Assembly: GCF_006517255.1 (NCBI RefSeq) | Contig: NZ_CP041185.1 | Span: forward strand, 62,001 to 126,000 | DNA from: Janthinobacterium tructae | Lineage (GTDB): Bacteria > Pseudomonadota > Gammaproteobacteria > Burkholderiales > Burkholderiaceae_D | Direction: 5' to 3' | Length of the DNA: 64,000 nt | In this document: positions 28,328 through 37,557 of the stretch, one piece after another | Layout: each line of letters opens with the position of its first letter | How positions within the stretch are numbered: the first letter of the stretch is position 1 | The notes under the pieces: generated by a model | Database searches by the model: none | What the model was told of the DNA's origin: nothing | What the model saw: the letters and a program-made list of their open reading frames with translations, nothing else | Made by a program: the position numbers and the translations under genes

Positions 28328-29364
28328 ACCTTTATAAACGCGGCCTCGTGGTGGGCAAATTCTGTCCGCTGCACCTGGGTCATGAATTATTGATACAGCG
28401 CGCCACGGACGCGTGCGAGGAACTGCTGGTGGTCAGCTACACCAGGCCTGAATTTCCCGGCCTGGAACCGGCGCGCCGGGAAACCTGGCTGCGCGCGCAG
28501 TTCCCGCAGGCCCATATCGTCGTGCTCGACGATGCGCGCCTGGCCGCCCTGTGCGCGGCGCGCGGCGTGCCTGCGCGTGCGCTGCCGCACAACGACGACG
28601 AGGGCGACGCGCATCGCCACTTCATGGGTTGGCTGTGCTGGACGGTGCTGGCGCTGCCCGTCGATGCGGTGTTCAGCAGCGAGGATTACGGTCCCGGCTT
28701 TGCGCAGGTGCTGGAACGGCAGTACGCGATGGGCGCGGTGGCGCATGTCAGCGTGGATCAGGCGAGAACGCTGGTGCCCGTGTCCGGAACGCGGGTCAGG
28801 CAAGACCCGCAGGCCCACAGCGCCTTCCTGTCGCCCGTCGTGCGCGCCGACTTTGTCACGCGGGTGTGCGTGCTGGGGGGCGAATCGAGCGGCAAGACGA
28901 CCCTGGCCGCCGCGCTGGCAGTGCATTTCGATACCGGCTGGGTGGCCGAGTATGGCCGCGAGCTGTGGGAAAGCCAGGATGGCATTTTGCACTACGACGA
29001 TCTGCTGAAAATCGGCAGGGAACAGCTCAAGCGTGAAGCTGCCGCTGCCGCACAGGCGCGGCGCTGGCTGTTTTGCGATACCTCGCCCCTGACCACGTAT
29101 TTTTACTGCGTCGAAATGTTCGGCAGGGCCGAGCAGGAACTGGCGCATCTGGCCGAACATCGTTACGACCTGGTGCTGCTGTGCGCGCCCGACTTTCCCT
29201 TCATCCAGGATGGCACGCGCCGCGACGGCGATTTCCGCGCGCGCCAGCATGCGTGGTACAGGGACGAGCTGGCGCGGCGGGGGATCGCGTATGTCGATGT
29301 GTCCGGCACGGTCGCAGACAGGGTCGGGCAAGTCGCACAGTTGCTTGCGCGTAGGTCGGATTAG
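28324..29364 (+). CDS. NadR-like protein: nucleotidyltransferase + P-loop kinase
   Basis: 346 residues in two domains. N-terminal: cytidylyltransferase-like fold with GKFCPLHLGH (11-20, the HxGH signature) and SGTRVR (154-159), as in NMN adenylyltransferases. C-terminal: P-loop GGESSGKT (185-192) as in the ribosylnicotinamide kinase half of NadR. There is no N-terminal DNA-binding domain, so it is not the E. coli-type repressor. By homology it would make NAD from nicotinamide riboside via NMN. Here it is the last gene of the MoxR/VWA operon. Its final codons (RRSD and stop) lie in a palindromic repeat, so the C-terminus may have been reshaped by it. Confidence 0.82.
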   Translation: MNLYKRGLVVGKFCPLHLGHELLIQRATDACEELLVVSYTRPEFPGLEPARRETWLRAQFPQAHIVVLDDARLAALCAARGVPARALPHNDDEGDAHRHFMGWLCWTVLALPVDAVFSSEDYGPGFAQVLERQYAMGAVAHVSVDQARTLVPVSGTRVRQDPQAHSAFLSPVVRADFVTRVCVLGGESSGKTTLAAALAVHFDTGWVAEYGRELWESQDGILHYDDLLKIGREQLKREAAAAAQARRWLFCDTSPLTTYFYCVEMFGRAEQELAHLAEHRYDLVLLCAPDFPFIQDGTRRDGDFRARQHAWYRDELARRGIAYVDVSGTVADRVGQVAQLLARRSD

Positions 29365-29456
29365 CGTAGCGTAATCCGACAACATTCTTGGCCATGTCCC
29401 TGGTGGCGTCGGATTACGCGCTTGCGCGCCTCGGCGGCCCCGCTAATCCGACCTAC
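29351..29456. repeat. Palindromic extragenic repeat (REP/BIME-like), copy A
   Basis: Bounded by GTAGGTCGGATTA and TAATCCGACCTAC, with an inner TAATCCGACA and TCGGATTACG, so it can fold as two hairpins or one long one. A close relative is at 46047-46135. It starts inside the NadR-like gene and sits between this gene and the convergent AraC gene, where it may end transcription from both sides. Confidence 0.8.
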
Positions 29457-29463
29457 GCTGTTG

Positions 29464-30468
29464 TTACAGGGGCCGCACGGGAATGCAGATCTCGCAAGAG
29501 AATTCGCCGGTGGCCGGGTCCATTGCCGTGGCGGCGGAAAAGCGCTCGAAGCAGGGGCGCTCGTCCCACTGCAGGCCGCTGGCCGGCAGCCATTCGCGCG
29601 TCATGCGCGTCCACGTCTCGGCGATGGCGCTGGACGGCCCTTTGAACTGCGTTACCGCATAGCGCCCGCCGGGCAGGGTGGTGATGCTGGCCCGGCCACC
29701 CGCCTGGAATCCATCTGGCAAGGCGACGCAGGCGTCGTAGCGGCATTTGTCCGGCGGCGTGATGCTGGGATCGTCATGGCCGACGCCGTAGCAGGTGGCA
29801 TCGGCCAGGCCGTGCGACTGCATCCACGGCGCGACGGTGTCGCGCCAGAAGGCGCCGATGGCGGGGCCGTAGGGGCCGATATGGCGCTGGCACGCCACGC
29901 TGGCGGGCGGCAGGTCGAGGATGGTAACTTGCATGGGAGTCTCTCTGTAAAATGGATTGGAGTACCCATGGTGCTGGAAGTTCGGCCCGTTTTCCTGATC
30001 CGCATTGCGCATGGCCTGATCCGGATTGCTATCTTGCCGGCGCTGGCGCATGGCCGTGAGCATGGACGCGTTTTTCGCGCCAACGCCGGCGCGCCAGGCT
30101 GTCGGGGTACAGCCGAATTTCAGTTTGAAGGCGCGCGCAAACGCTTCGCCGGAACCGAAGCCCGTCGCCAGGGCAATGTCCAGTATCGCTTCGTCGGCGC
30201 GGCAGGCCAGCCGCAAGGCGGCCGTTTCCAGGCGCCGGCGGCGCGCGTAGTCGCCCAGCGTCTCGCCCATCCATGCGGCGAACACGCGGTGAAAGTGGAA
30301 GCGCGAAAAATGCGCGACGTCGGCCAGTTGTGCCAGGTCCAGCGGCGTGTCGAGGTGGCGGTCGATATGATCGAGCACGGCATTCATGCGCCGCGCATAT
30401 TCGGCGCGAAACTGGCCGCGGAACTGGTCAGATACCGGCTGCTCAGGGGGAGTAGGAGGAGAAGACAT
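29464..30468 (-). CDS. AraC-family regulator with GyrI-like ligand domain
   Basis: 334 residues. N-terminal AraC DNA-binding domain with two helix-turn-helices (LAQLADVAHFSRFHFHRVF and ILDIALATGFGSGEAFARAF in part; about 20-125), then a linker and a C-terminal GyrI/Rob-like domain (about 180-334) that in relatives binds small amphipathic molecules. The ATG at 30468 is preferred over a TTG at 30510. Same strand as, and 97 bp after, the D-lactate dehydrogenase gene. Its targets are unknown. Confidence 0.85.
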   Translation of the reverse strand: MSSPPTPPEQPVSDQFRGQFRAEYARRMNAVLDHIDRHLDTPLDLAQLADVAHFSRFHFHRVFAAWMGETLGDYARRRRLETAALRLACRADEAILDIALATGFGSGEAFARAFKLKFGCTPTAWRAGVGAKNASMLTAMRQRRQDSNPDQAMRNADQENGPNFQHHGYSNPFYRETPMQVTILDLPPASVACQRHIGPYGPAIGAFWRDTVAPWMQSHGLADATCYGVGHDDPSITPPDKCRYDACVALPDGFQAGGRASITTLPGGRYAVTQFKGPSSAIAETWTRMTREWLPASGLQWDERPCFERFSAATAMDPATGEFSCEICIPVRPL

Positions 30469-30565
30469 GCCGCCGATTATGGCATGAAGTCCCCTCCGTG
30501 CGGTTTGCAACAGGGCCTCCGGCCGCGTTCAAGGCCGGTGCCAGCTCGTTGTGCCAGTCGTCGAT

Positions 30566-33379
30566 TTATGCCGGCAGTGATACATGGCCCGCTGGTCGGC
30601 TGCACAGTTCCAATAGCCAGGCGATCGAGCGATACGGGCGGCCCGTTTCGGACGAGAGCCCGATCTCGCAAGTGCGGTTGGTCGATACGCCGCAGCCGCA
30701 GCCGGCCGGCAGCTCGGCCTCGATCTTGCGCAGCGCGTGGCGGTTCAGTTCAGGCGCCGCGAAGCCCAGGTCGCCGCCGAAACCGCAGCAGCCCACGCTG
30801 GCCGGCTGCACGATCTGTTCGGCACAGGCGCTCATCACGGCCCGCAGTTTTTTGTCTGAACCGCTTTTTTGAACCGAGCAATTGATATGCAAGGCAATCG
30901 GGCCAGCCTGTTTGACCAGGCTGAGCTTGGGCAGCAAGGCGTCATGCGCAAATTCATGGAAATCGGACACGCTCAGGCGGCCGGCCATCTTTTGTTGCAG
31001 GCGCAGGGTGCAGGCGCTGGCATCGGTGACGATACGATAGCGCCCGTTTTCGGAGGCTTCGGCCAGTGCCGCTTCCAGCCGCATGGCGCTGGCATCGGCT
31101 TGTTCCGTCATGCCCTTGCTGGCCAACATCTGGCCGCAGCACAGTTGTTCGACGCCGCGCGGTAGCCGTGGCGCGTAGCCGGCGCGCTGCAGCAATGTCT
31201 GGATCACCTCGGGCAGCGGCGTTTCGCCGGCCTGATCCGGTCCAAAGATGCGGCTGGCGCAACTGGGGAAATACACCACCGGTTCGCCCGGGCCGGGAGC
31301 ATGCTGCGTCACTTTGGCGGCGGCGCGCGGCATGCTGCGGCGCCAGGCACCGCCCGACACCGTGGCCAGCGTCCGTTCGCCGACGATGCCGGCGGCGCCA
31401 TGCCCAAGCCGCAATCCCAGCCGCGCGAGCAGGGCGACGGCACCGAAATGGTCGCCGCTCCAGCGCCCGATACGGCGCGCCGCGCCGCTGTGCCGGCGGC
31501 CGCGCAAATCGCGCACCAGGGCGCCGGTATCGATGCCGACCGGGCAGGCGCTGGCGCACAGGCTGCAACCGGCGCAGGTGCCCAGTCCCATGTACACGTA
31601 GTCCTCGGCCAGTTTGCCGGGGGCCTCGCCGGCCAGTTCACGCCGCGACATTTCGCGCCAGGCGATGATGCGCTGGCGCGGCGACAGCGTGAGCTGATGC
31701 GAGGGACACTTCGGCTCGCAAAAGCCGCATTCTATGCATTTGTCGACCAATGCCGACGCGCTCGGCAGTGGCTTGAGATGCTCAAGATGGGCTGTGGGAT
31801 TGTCGTTGAGGATGACGCCGGGATTGAGCAAGCCGGCCGGGTCGAAGCTTTGTTTGATGCGGTACATCAGGGCGGTCGCCTCGCGGCCCCATTCCAGCTC
31901 GACGAAAGGCGCCATATTGCGTCCGGTGCCATGTTCGGCCTTCAGCGAGCCGTGGTACTTGTTCACTACCAGGTCGCACAGCGCCTCCATCAGGCGGCGG
32001 TAGCGCTGCACTTCCTGCGCCTGGCCGAAATCCTGCGTGAATACGAAGTGCAGATTGCCTTCGAGCGCGTGGCCGAAAATGACCGCCTCGTGGTATGCGT
32101 ACTGGCGCAACAAGGCTTGCAAATCGAGCGTCGCGGCGGCCAGCGAATCGAGCGGGAAGGCGACATCTTCGATGATGACGGTGGTGCCTGTCGCGCGCAT
32201 CGCCCCCACGCTGGGGAAGATGCCCTTGCGTACGTTCCAGTAGATGTCGCATTGCGCCGGGTCGCCCGAAAAGCGCGCCGGTTCTATCGTGTCAAACGCT
32301 TGCAGCGCTGCCAGTGCCGCCGCCACGCCGCGTTCCAGGGCCGCTTCGTCGCCACCGCGTACTTCGATCAGCAGGGCGGCCGCGCCGGTGTCCAGTTGCC
32401 GCAGCATCGGCGGCAGGCCGGCCTTGTTCTCGACCGAGCGCAGCGCGGCGCGGTCGAGCAACTCCACCGCTGACACGGCCAGTGGCTTGAGCGCCAGCAC
32501 GGCGGCGCAGGCGCCGCCGATGTCGGCGAAAAAAACCAGCGCGCTGGCCTTGTGCCGGTGTTCCGGCACGGTGTCGTAGGTGATGCTGGAAATGAAGCCG
32601 AGCGTGCCTTCCGAGCCTATCATCAGATGGCACAGGATGTCGATCGGATCGTCGAAGTCGACCAGCGCGTTCAGGCTGTATCCGGTCGTGTTCTTGATCT
32701 TGTATTTGCGCCGGATCAGGGCCGCCAGCGCCAGGTTTGCGCGCGTTTCCCGGCCCAGCTGCGCCAGCGTCGACAGCAGTGCGCCGTGACTGGCTTGAAA
32801 GGCGGCGACACTGAGCGGGTCGGCGCTGTCGAGGAGGGCGCCATCGGCCAGCATCACGCGCATCGCGCGCAGGGTGCGGTAACTGTTTTGCGAGGTGCCG
32901 CAGCACATGCCCGAGGCATTGTTGGCGGCGATGCCGCCGATCTTGCAGGTGGCGATCGAGGCCGGATCGGGGCCGATCTTGCGGCCCAGCGGCGCCAGGC
33001 GGCGATTCACTTCGGCGCCTATCATGCCCGGCCCCAGTCGCACGCTCAGCGCGCCGTCGTCCTGCGCATAGGTCGCGAAGCCGTCGCCCAGCAACACCAG
33101 GATGCCGTCGCTCACGGCTTGCCCGGACAGGCTGGTGCCGGCGGCGCGGAAGGTCAGGTGCATCTGATGCCGGCGCGCCACCTGCAGCACATGCGCCACG
33201 TCGGCCTCGTCTTCCGCCACGACGACCACCTGGGGCAGCATGCGGTAGAAACTGGCGTCGCTGCCCCAGCTCAGGCGGCGCAGTTCATCGGTGATGACGC
33301 GCGCGTCCGGCAAGCGTGCACGCAGCGCCGCGATCAAGGCCGGGTTCGGGGTGGTGGATGCGGTGTTCGATCGGTTCAT
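30566..33379 (-). CDS. FAD- and [4Fe-4S]-binding D-2-hydroxyacid dehydrogenase, D-lactate dehydrogenase type
   Basis: 937 residues. Order: FAD-binding PCMH-type domain (about 45-215; RAAGTSLSGQAV at 79-90 and NNASGMCCGTS at 153-163), FAD-oxidase C-terminal domain (about 245-525; GSEGTLGF, ALEGNLHF, EHGTGRNMAPF), two ferredoxin motifs (CIECGFCEPKCP at 548-559, CAGCSLCASACPVG at 602-615), and CCG repeats at the end (CCGQML, GCCGFGGDLGF). This is the layout and length of the Pseudomonas-type D-lactate dehydrogenase (Dld-II), a quinone- or cytochrome-linked enzyme making pyruvate. A related substrate such as D-2-hydroxyglutarate cannot be excluded. It closes the glp-mgsA gene run, which supports D-lactate. 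Confidence 0.85.
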   Translation of the reverse strand: MNRSNTASTTPNPALIAALRARLPDARVITDELRRLSWGSDASFYRMLPQVVVVAEDEADVAHVLQVARRHQMHLTFRAAGTSLSGQAVSDGILVLLGDGFATYAQDDGALSVRLGPGMIGAEVNRRLAPLGRKIGPDPASIATCKIGGIAANNASGMCCGTSQNSYRTLRAMRVMLADGALLDSADPLSVAAFQASHGALLSTLAQLGRETRANLALAALIRRKYKIKNTTGYSLNALVDFDDPIDILCHLMIGSEGTLGFISSITYDTVPEHRHKASALVFFADIGGACAAVLALKPLAVSAVELLDRAALRSVENKAGLPPMLRQLDTGAAALLIEVRGGDEAALERGVAAALAALQAFDTIEPARFSGDPAQCDIYWNVRKGIFPSVGAMRATGTTVIIEDVAFPLDSLAAATLDLQALLRQYAYHEAVIFGHALEGNLHFVFTQDFGQAQEVQRYRRLMEALCDLVVNKYHGSLKAEHGTGRNMAPFVELEWGREATALMYRIKQSFDPAGLLNPGVILNDNPTAHLEHLKPLPSASALVDKCIECGFCEPKCPSHQLTLSPRQRIIAWREMSRRELAGEAPGKLAEDYVYMGLGTCAGCSLCASACPVGIDTGALVRDLRGRRHSGAARRIGRWSGDHFGAVALLARLGLRLGHGAAGIVGERTLATVSGGAWRRSMPRAAAKVTQHAPGPGEPVVYFPSCASRIFGPDQAGETPLPEVIQTLLQRAGYAPRLPRGVEQLCCGQMLASKGMTEQADASAMRLEAALAEASENGRYRIVTDASACTLRLQQKMAGRLSVSDFHEFAHDALLPKLSLVKQAGPIALHINCSVQKSGSDKKLRAVMSACAEQIVQPASVGCCGFGGDLGFAAPELNRHALRKIEAELPAGCGCGVSTNRTCEIGLSSETGRPYRSIAWLLELCSRPAGHVSLPA

Positions 33380-33491
33380 GCTGGCGTACTCCTGTTTATT
33401 AGCTTCGGCAAGACAGAAGCCACTACCATCATGGCCTTGCCATGCTCATTGTTATCGCTGACATGCCAGCGCTTCCGTTCCGCACGGGCGT

Positions 33492-34394
33492 TCAGGACAC
33501 CCGCTTGCAGCGCAGGGCCAGCAAATTGAGCCAGCGTTCCACGCCTTTCACATCGCTGCTGCACGATGCGTAGTCGGTGACCGTGCGCGCCGCGCGTTCA
33601 AGCAGTTGAATGTCCGCCTCGTGCTGGCGCGCCACATGCGGGTCTTCGAGAAACAGCACGCGGCGGCATTGGCGGTTCAGAATCAGCTCGGCAATTTGTG
33701 CATCGCCGCCCAGGGGGCCGCTGCGGAAAGGTCGCACCCAGTTGCGGCCGGCCTTTTCTCCCTTGATCTTTTGCGCCAGCTGATTGAGCAAACCGCCTGT
33801 GGTGCCGGTGGCGCAGCGCATCGCGAAGCTGTCCAGCAATGCGAAATGCCGCTCCGCCAAGGCCAGCATGCAGCCTTTCATCGCGTCGTGCGCAATCAGG
33901 GCGATGCTTTCATTGGCCAGGTCAAAGGTGGAATCGAGCGTCGCATCGGGCGCCGCGCCAACGGCCGCCGCTTCCAGTTCGAGCCACTCCCTGGCGCCGG
34001 CCAGGGTCGACAGGAATGGTTTGCCATGGATGACGCATTGACGTTTCAAGGCCAGCGCTTCGGGAAAATTGGACGACGGGTCAAGCGGGTCCATCAGGTA
34101 AATCACCGCGTCCAGCGCCTTGGCCGGATCGCTCTCGACGACGCGCGACACGAGCATCATCAGGCCACCTTCGCGGCCATATGGAAAGCGCTCGATCGAC
34201 GGGTAGTGCGGCAGCAAACCGTGGCTCAGGATGGCGTCGAGGGTTCTGCCCACGACGACGAATTGCGGCTGCAGGTGGTTTTCGATCGCCGCCTGCCCAC
34301 CCTGGAACAGGCGCACCAGGGCCGAGTCGGCGGCATCCTGATGCGCCCGGTTTGCAGCCAGACCGATTCTGTAGCGGGGGGAACTCAAGGGCAT
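33492..34394 (-). CDS. mgsA: Methylglyoxal synthase with an extra degenerate N-terminal MGS-like domain
   Basis: 300 residues, twice the usual 130-155. Residues about 163-284 carry all active-site features of MgsA: ALIAHDAMK (H169, D170, K173), CATGTTGG (195-201), SGPLGGDAQI (D231), and H258/D261 in the segment matching the E. coli H98/D101 region. Residues about 8-135 are a second copy of the same fold with YGREGGLMMLVS and YLMDPLDPSSNFPEALAL in the matching places. The catalytic Asp of GGD is Leu there and the HD pair is lost. The enzyme would turn dihydroxyacetone phosphate into methylglyoxal, and MgsA is usually inhibited by phosphate. I chose ATG 34394 (MPLSSPRYRIGL). It follows glpDKF and the DJ-1 gene on one strand. 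Confidence 0.85.
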   Translation of the reverse strand: MPLSSPRYRIGLAANRAHQDAADSALVRLFQGGQAAIENHLQPQFVVVGRTLDAILSHGLLPHYPSIERFPYGREGGLMMLVSRVVESDPAKALDAVIYLMDPLDPSSNFPEALALKRQCVIHGKPFLSTLAGAREWLELEAAAVGAAPDATLDSTFDLANESIALIAHDAMKGCMLALAERHFALLDSFAMRCATGTTGGLLNQLAQKIKGEKAGRNWVRPFRSGPLGGDAQIAELILNRQCRRVLFLEDPHVARQHEADIQLLERAARTVTDYASCSSDVKGVERWLNLLALRCKRVS

Positions 34395-34470
34395 GATGGT
34401 TCGGCTTTCAAGGCGGCGCTGCGGGTGGCCCCGCGTCCGGAAAGGGCGCGAGGCCAATCTTTGTCACGGA

Positions 34471-35052
34471 TCAGAGCGTGATGGCTGTTCCCAGTTGCTG
34501 CAGAAATTGCGCCAGCCATTGCGGATGCGCGGGCCATGCCGGCGCCGTGACGAAACCGCCATCGGTGACTGCCTGGTCCACTGCAATGTCGGCATAGTCG
34601 CCGCCGGCCAGGCGCACTTCCGGCGCGCACGCGGGATACGCCGCAATGCGTTTTCCGCGGATGACATCGGCGGCCACCAGCACTTGCGCGCCATGACAGA
34701 TGGCCGCGATCGGTTTGTCGGCGGCGGCGAATTGGCGCACGATCTCGATCACGCGCGGGTTCAGGCGCAGATATTCCGGCGCGCGACCACCGGTGATCAT
34801 CAGGGCGTCGTAGTTGTCCACCTCGACTTCGTCGAAGCTGGCATTGAGCGCAAACAGATGCCCCGGCTTCTCGGTATAGGTCTGGTCGCCCTCGAAGTCG
34901 TGAATCGCGGTCTTGATCTTGTCGCCGCTCTTCTTGCCCGGGCAGACGGCATGCACCGTGTGGCCGACCATCTGCAATGCCTGGAACGGCACCATCATTT
35001 CATAATCTTCCGCAAAATCGCCGGTCAAAAACAAGATTTTTTTCGCTGCCAT
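34471..35052 (-). CDS. DJ-1/PfpI-family protein, candidate glyoxalase III or deglycase
   Basis: 193 residues of the DJ-1/PfpI fold. The nucleophile elbow AAICHGAQ puts the conserved cysteine at C119 with H120 beside it, and acidic residues in GDFAEDYE (E15/E18) match the supporting Glu. Family members are annotated as peptidases, deglycases or glutathione-independent glyoxalases (methylglyoxal to D-lactate). Sequence alone does not decide. Its place directly before methylglyoxal synthase and D-lactate dehydrogenase makes the glyoxalase reading attractive, which is inference from context. Spacing to neighbours is 76 and 108 bp. Confidence 0.82.
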   Translation of the reverse strand: MAAKKILFLTGDFAEDYEMMVPFQALQMVGHTVHAVCPGKKSGDKIKTAIHDFEGDQTYTEKPGHLFALNASFDEVEVDNYDALMITGGRAPEYLRLNPRVIEIVRQFAAADKPIAAICHGAQVLVAADVIRGKRIAAYPACAPEVRLAGGDYADIAVDQAVTDGGFVTAPAWPAHPQWLAQFLQQLGTAITL

Positions 35053-35160
35053 GTGTGTCTCCTGGTGAAAGTGCCTGCTCCACGCCGCGTCGGCCGTGCG
35101 TTGTCATCCGTCCTGCATGGCAAGACGGTCCTGTACTGCAGACGCGGGGGAGTAGTGGAA

Positions 35161-35868
35161 TTAAGATTTATAGTTGTACAGCAGTGCCGCCAGGACGGCG
35201 CCCAGCAGCGGGCCGACGACCGGTACCCAGGCATAGCGCCAATCGCTGTCGCGCTTGCCCGGGATGGGCAGAATCGCGTGCATGATGCGCGGACCGAAGT
35301 CGCGCGCCGGGCTCATCGCGTAACCGGTGGTGCCGCCGAGCGACACGCCGATGCCCAGCACCAGCAGGGCGACCGGCAAGGCACTCATGGCGCCCAGTCC
35401 GAAGCTCGGCGCCGCCATGTTCAGCACGGCAAACACGAGGACGAAGGTGGCGATCATTTCGGAAGCGAGGCTGCCGAAGGTGCCACGGATCGCCGGGCCG
35501 GTGCAAAAGACCGCCAGTTTGGTGTCGCCATCGGAGGTGGCCTCGAAGTGCTTGTAGTAGATGACCCATACCAGAAACGCCCCCATCATGCCACCGAGCA
35601 TCTGCATGGCGACATAGGCGGGGACATTTGCCCAGGGAAATTTCCCGACCACTGCCAGCGCCACGGTCACCACCGGATTGAGGTGGCCGCCGCTGGCGGT
35701 GGCGGTGCACAGCACGGCGACAAAGACCGCCATCGCCCAGCCGATGGCGATCACGATCAGGCCGCTGTTGTGGCCCTTGGTTTTTTGCAGGATGACGTTG
35801 GCGACCACGCCATTGCCCAGCAGGACGAGCAAGGTGGTGCCGATGAATTCGGCGAATAAAGGATGCAT
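35161..35868 (-). CDS. glpF: Glycerol facilitator (MIP/aquaporin family) with altered NPA boxes
   Basis: 235 residues with six membrane helices and two half-helix loops. The first signature is HLNPVVT (NPV at 64-66 in place of NPA) and the second is AMSPARDFGPR (SPA at 186-188 in place of NPA); the adjacent selectivity-filter Arg and Asp of the glycerol-facilitator type (R189, D190) remain. The Asp after Arg supports a glyceroporin rather than a water channel. It lies 42 bp after glpK in the glpD-glpK-glpF order and would bring glycerol into the cell. Confidence 0.85.
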   Translation of the reverse strand: MHPLFAEFIGTTLLVLLGNGVVANVILQKTKGHNSGLIVIAIGWAMAVFVAVLCTATASGGHLNPVVTVALAVVGKFPWANVPAYVAMQMLGGMMGAFLVWVIYYKHFEATSDGDTKLAVFCTGPAIRGTFGSLASEMIATFVLVFAVLNMAAPSFGLGAMSALPVALLVLGIGVSLGGTTGYAMSPARDFGPRIMHAILPIPGKRDSDWRYAWVPVVGPLLGAVLAALLYNYKS

Positions 35869-35910
35869 GTGAAACTTCCAGTGAGGTGGCGGGGATGGGC
35901 TTGTGGTCGA

Positions 35911-37425
<1,515 letters not shown>

Positions 37426-37557
37426 GTCTTCTTCTCCGTCTATAGTTGATTTTTTTTGCCGGTCTTTGCCGCGCCGGTCACTCGGTAAAACTGTCATCCC
37501 GTGTCCAAGGAGATGGCCCGGGCAAGGCAAAGCTGCCTGGCTCTCAGGCTAATTTTT

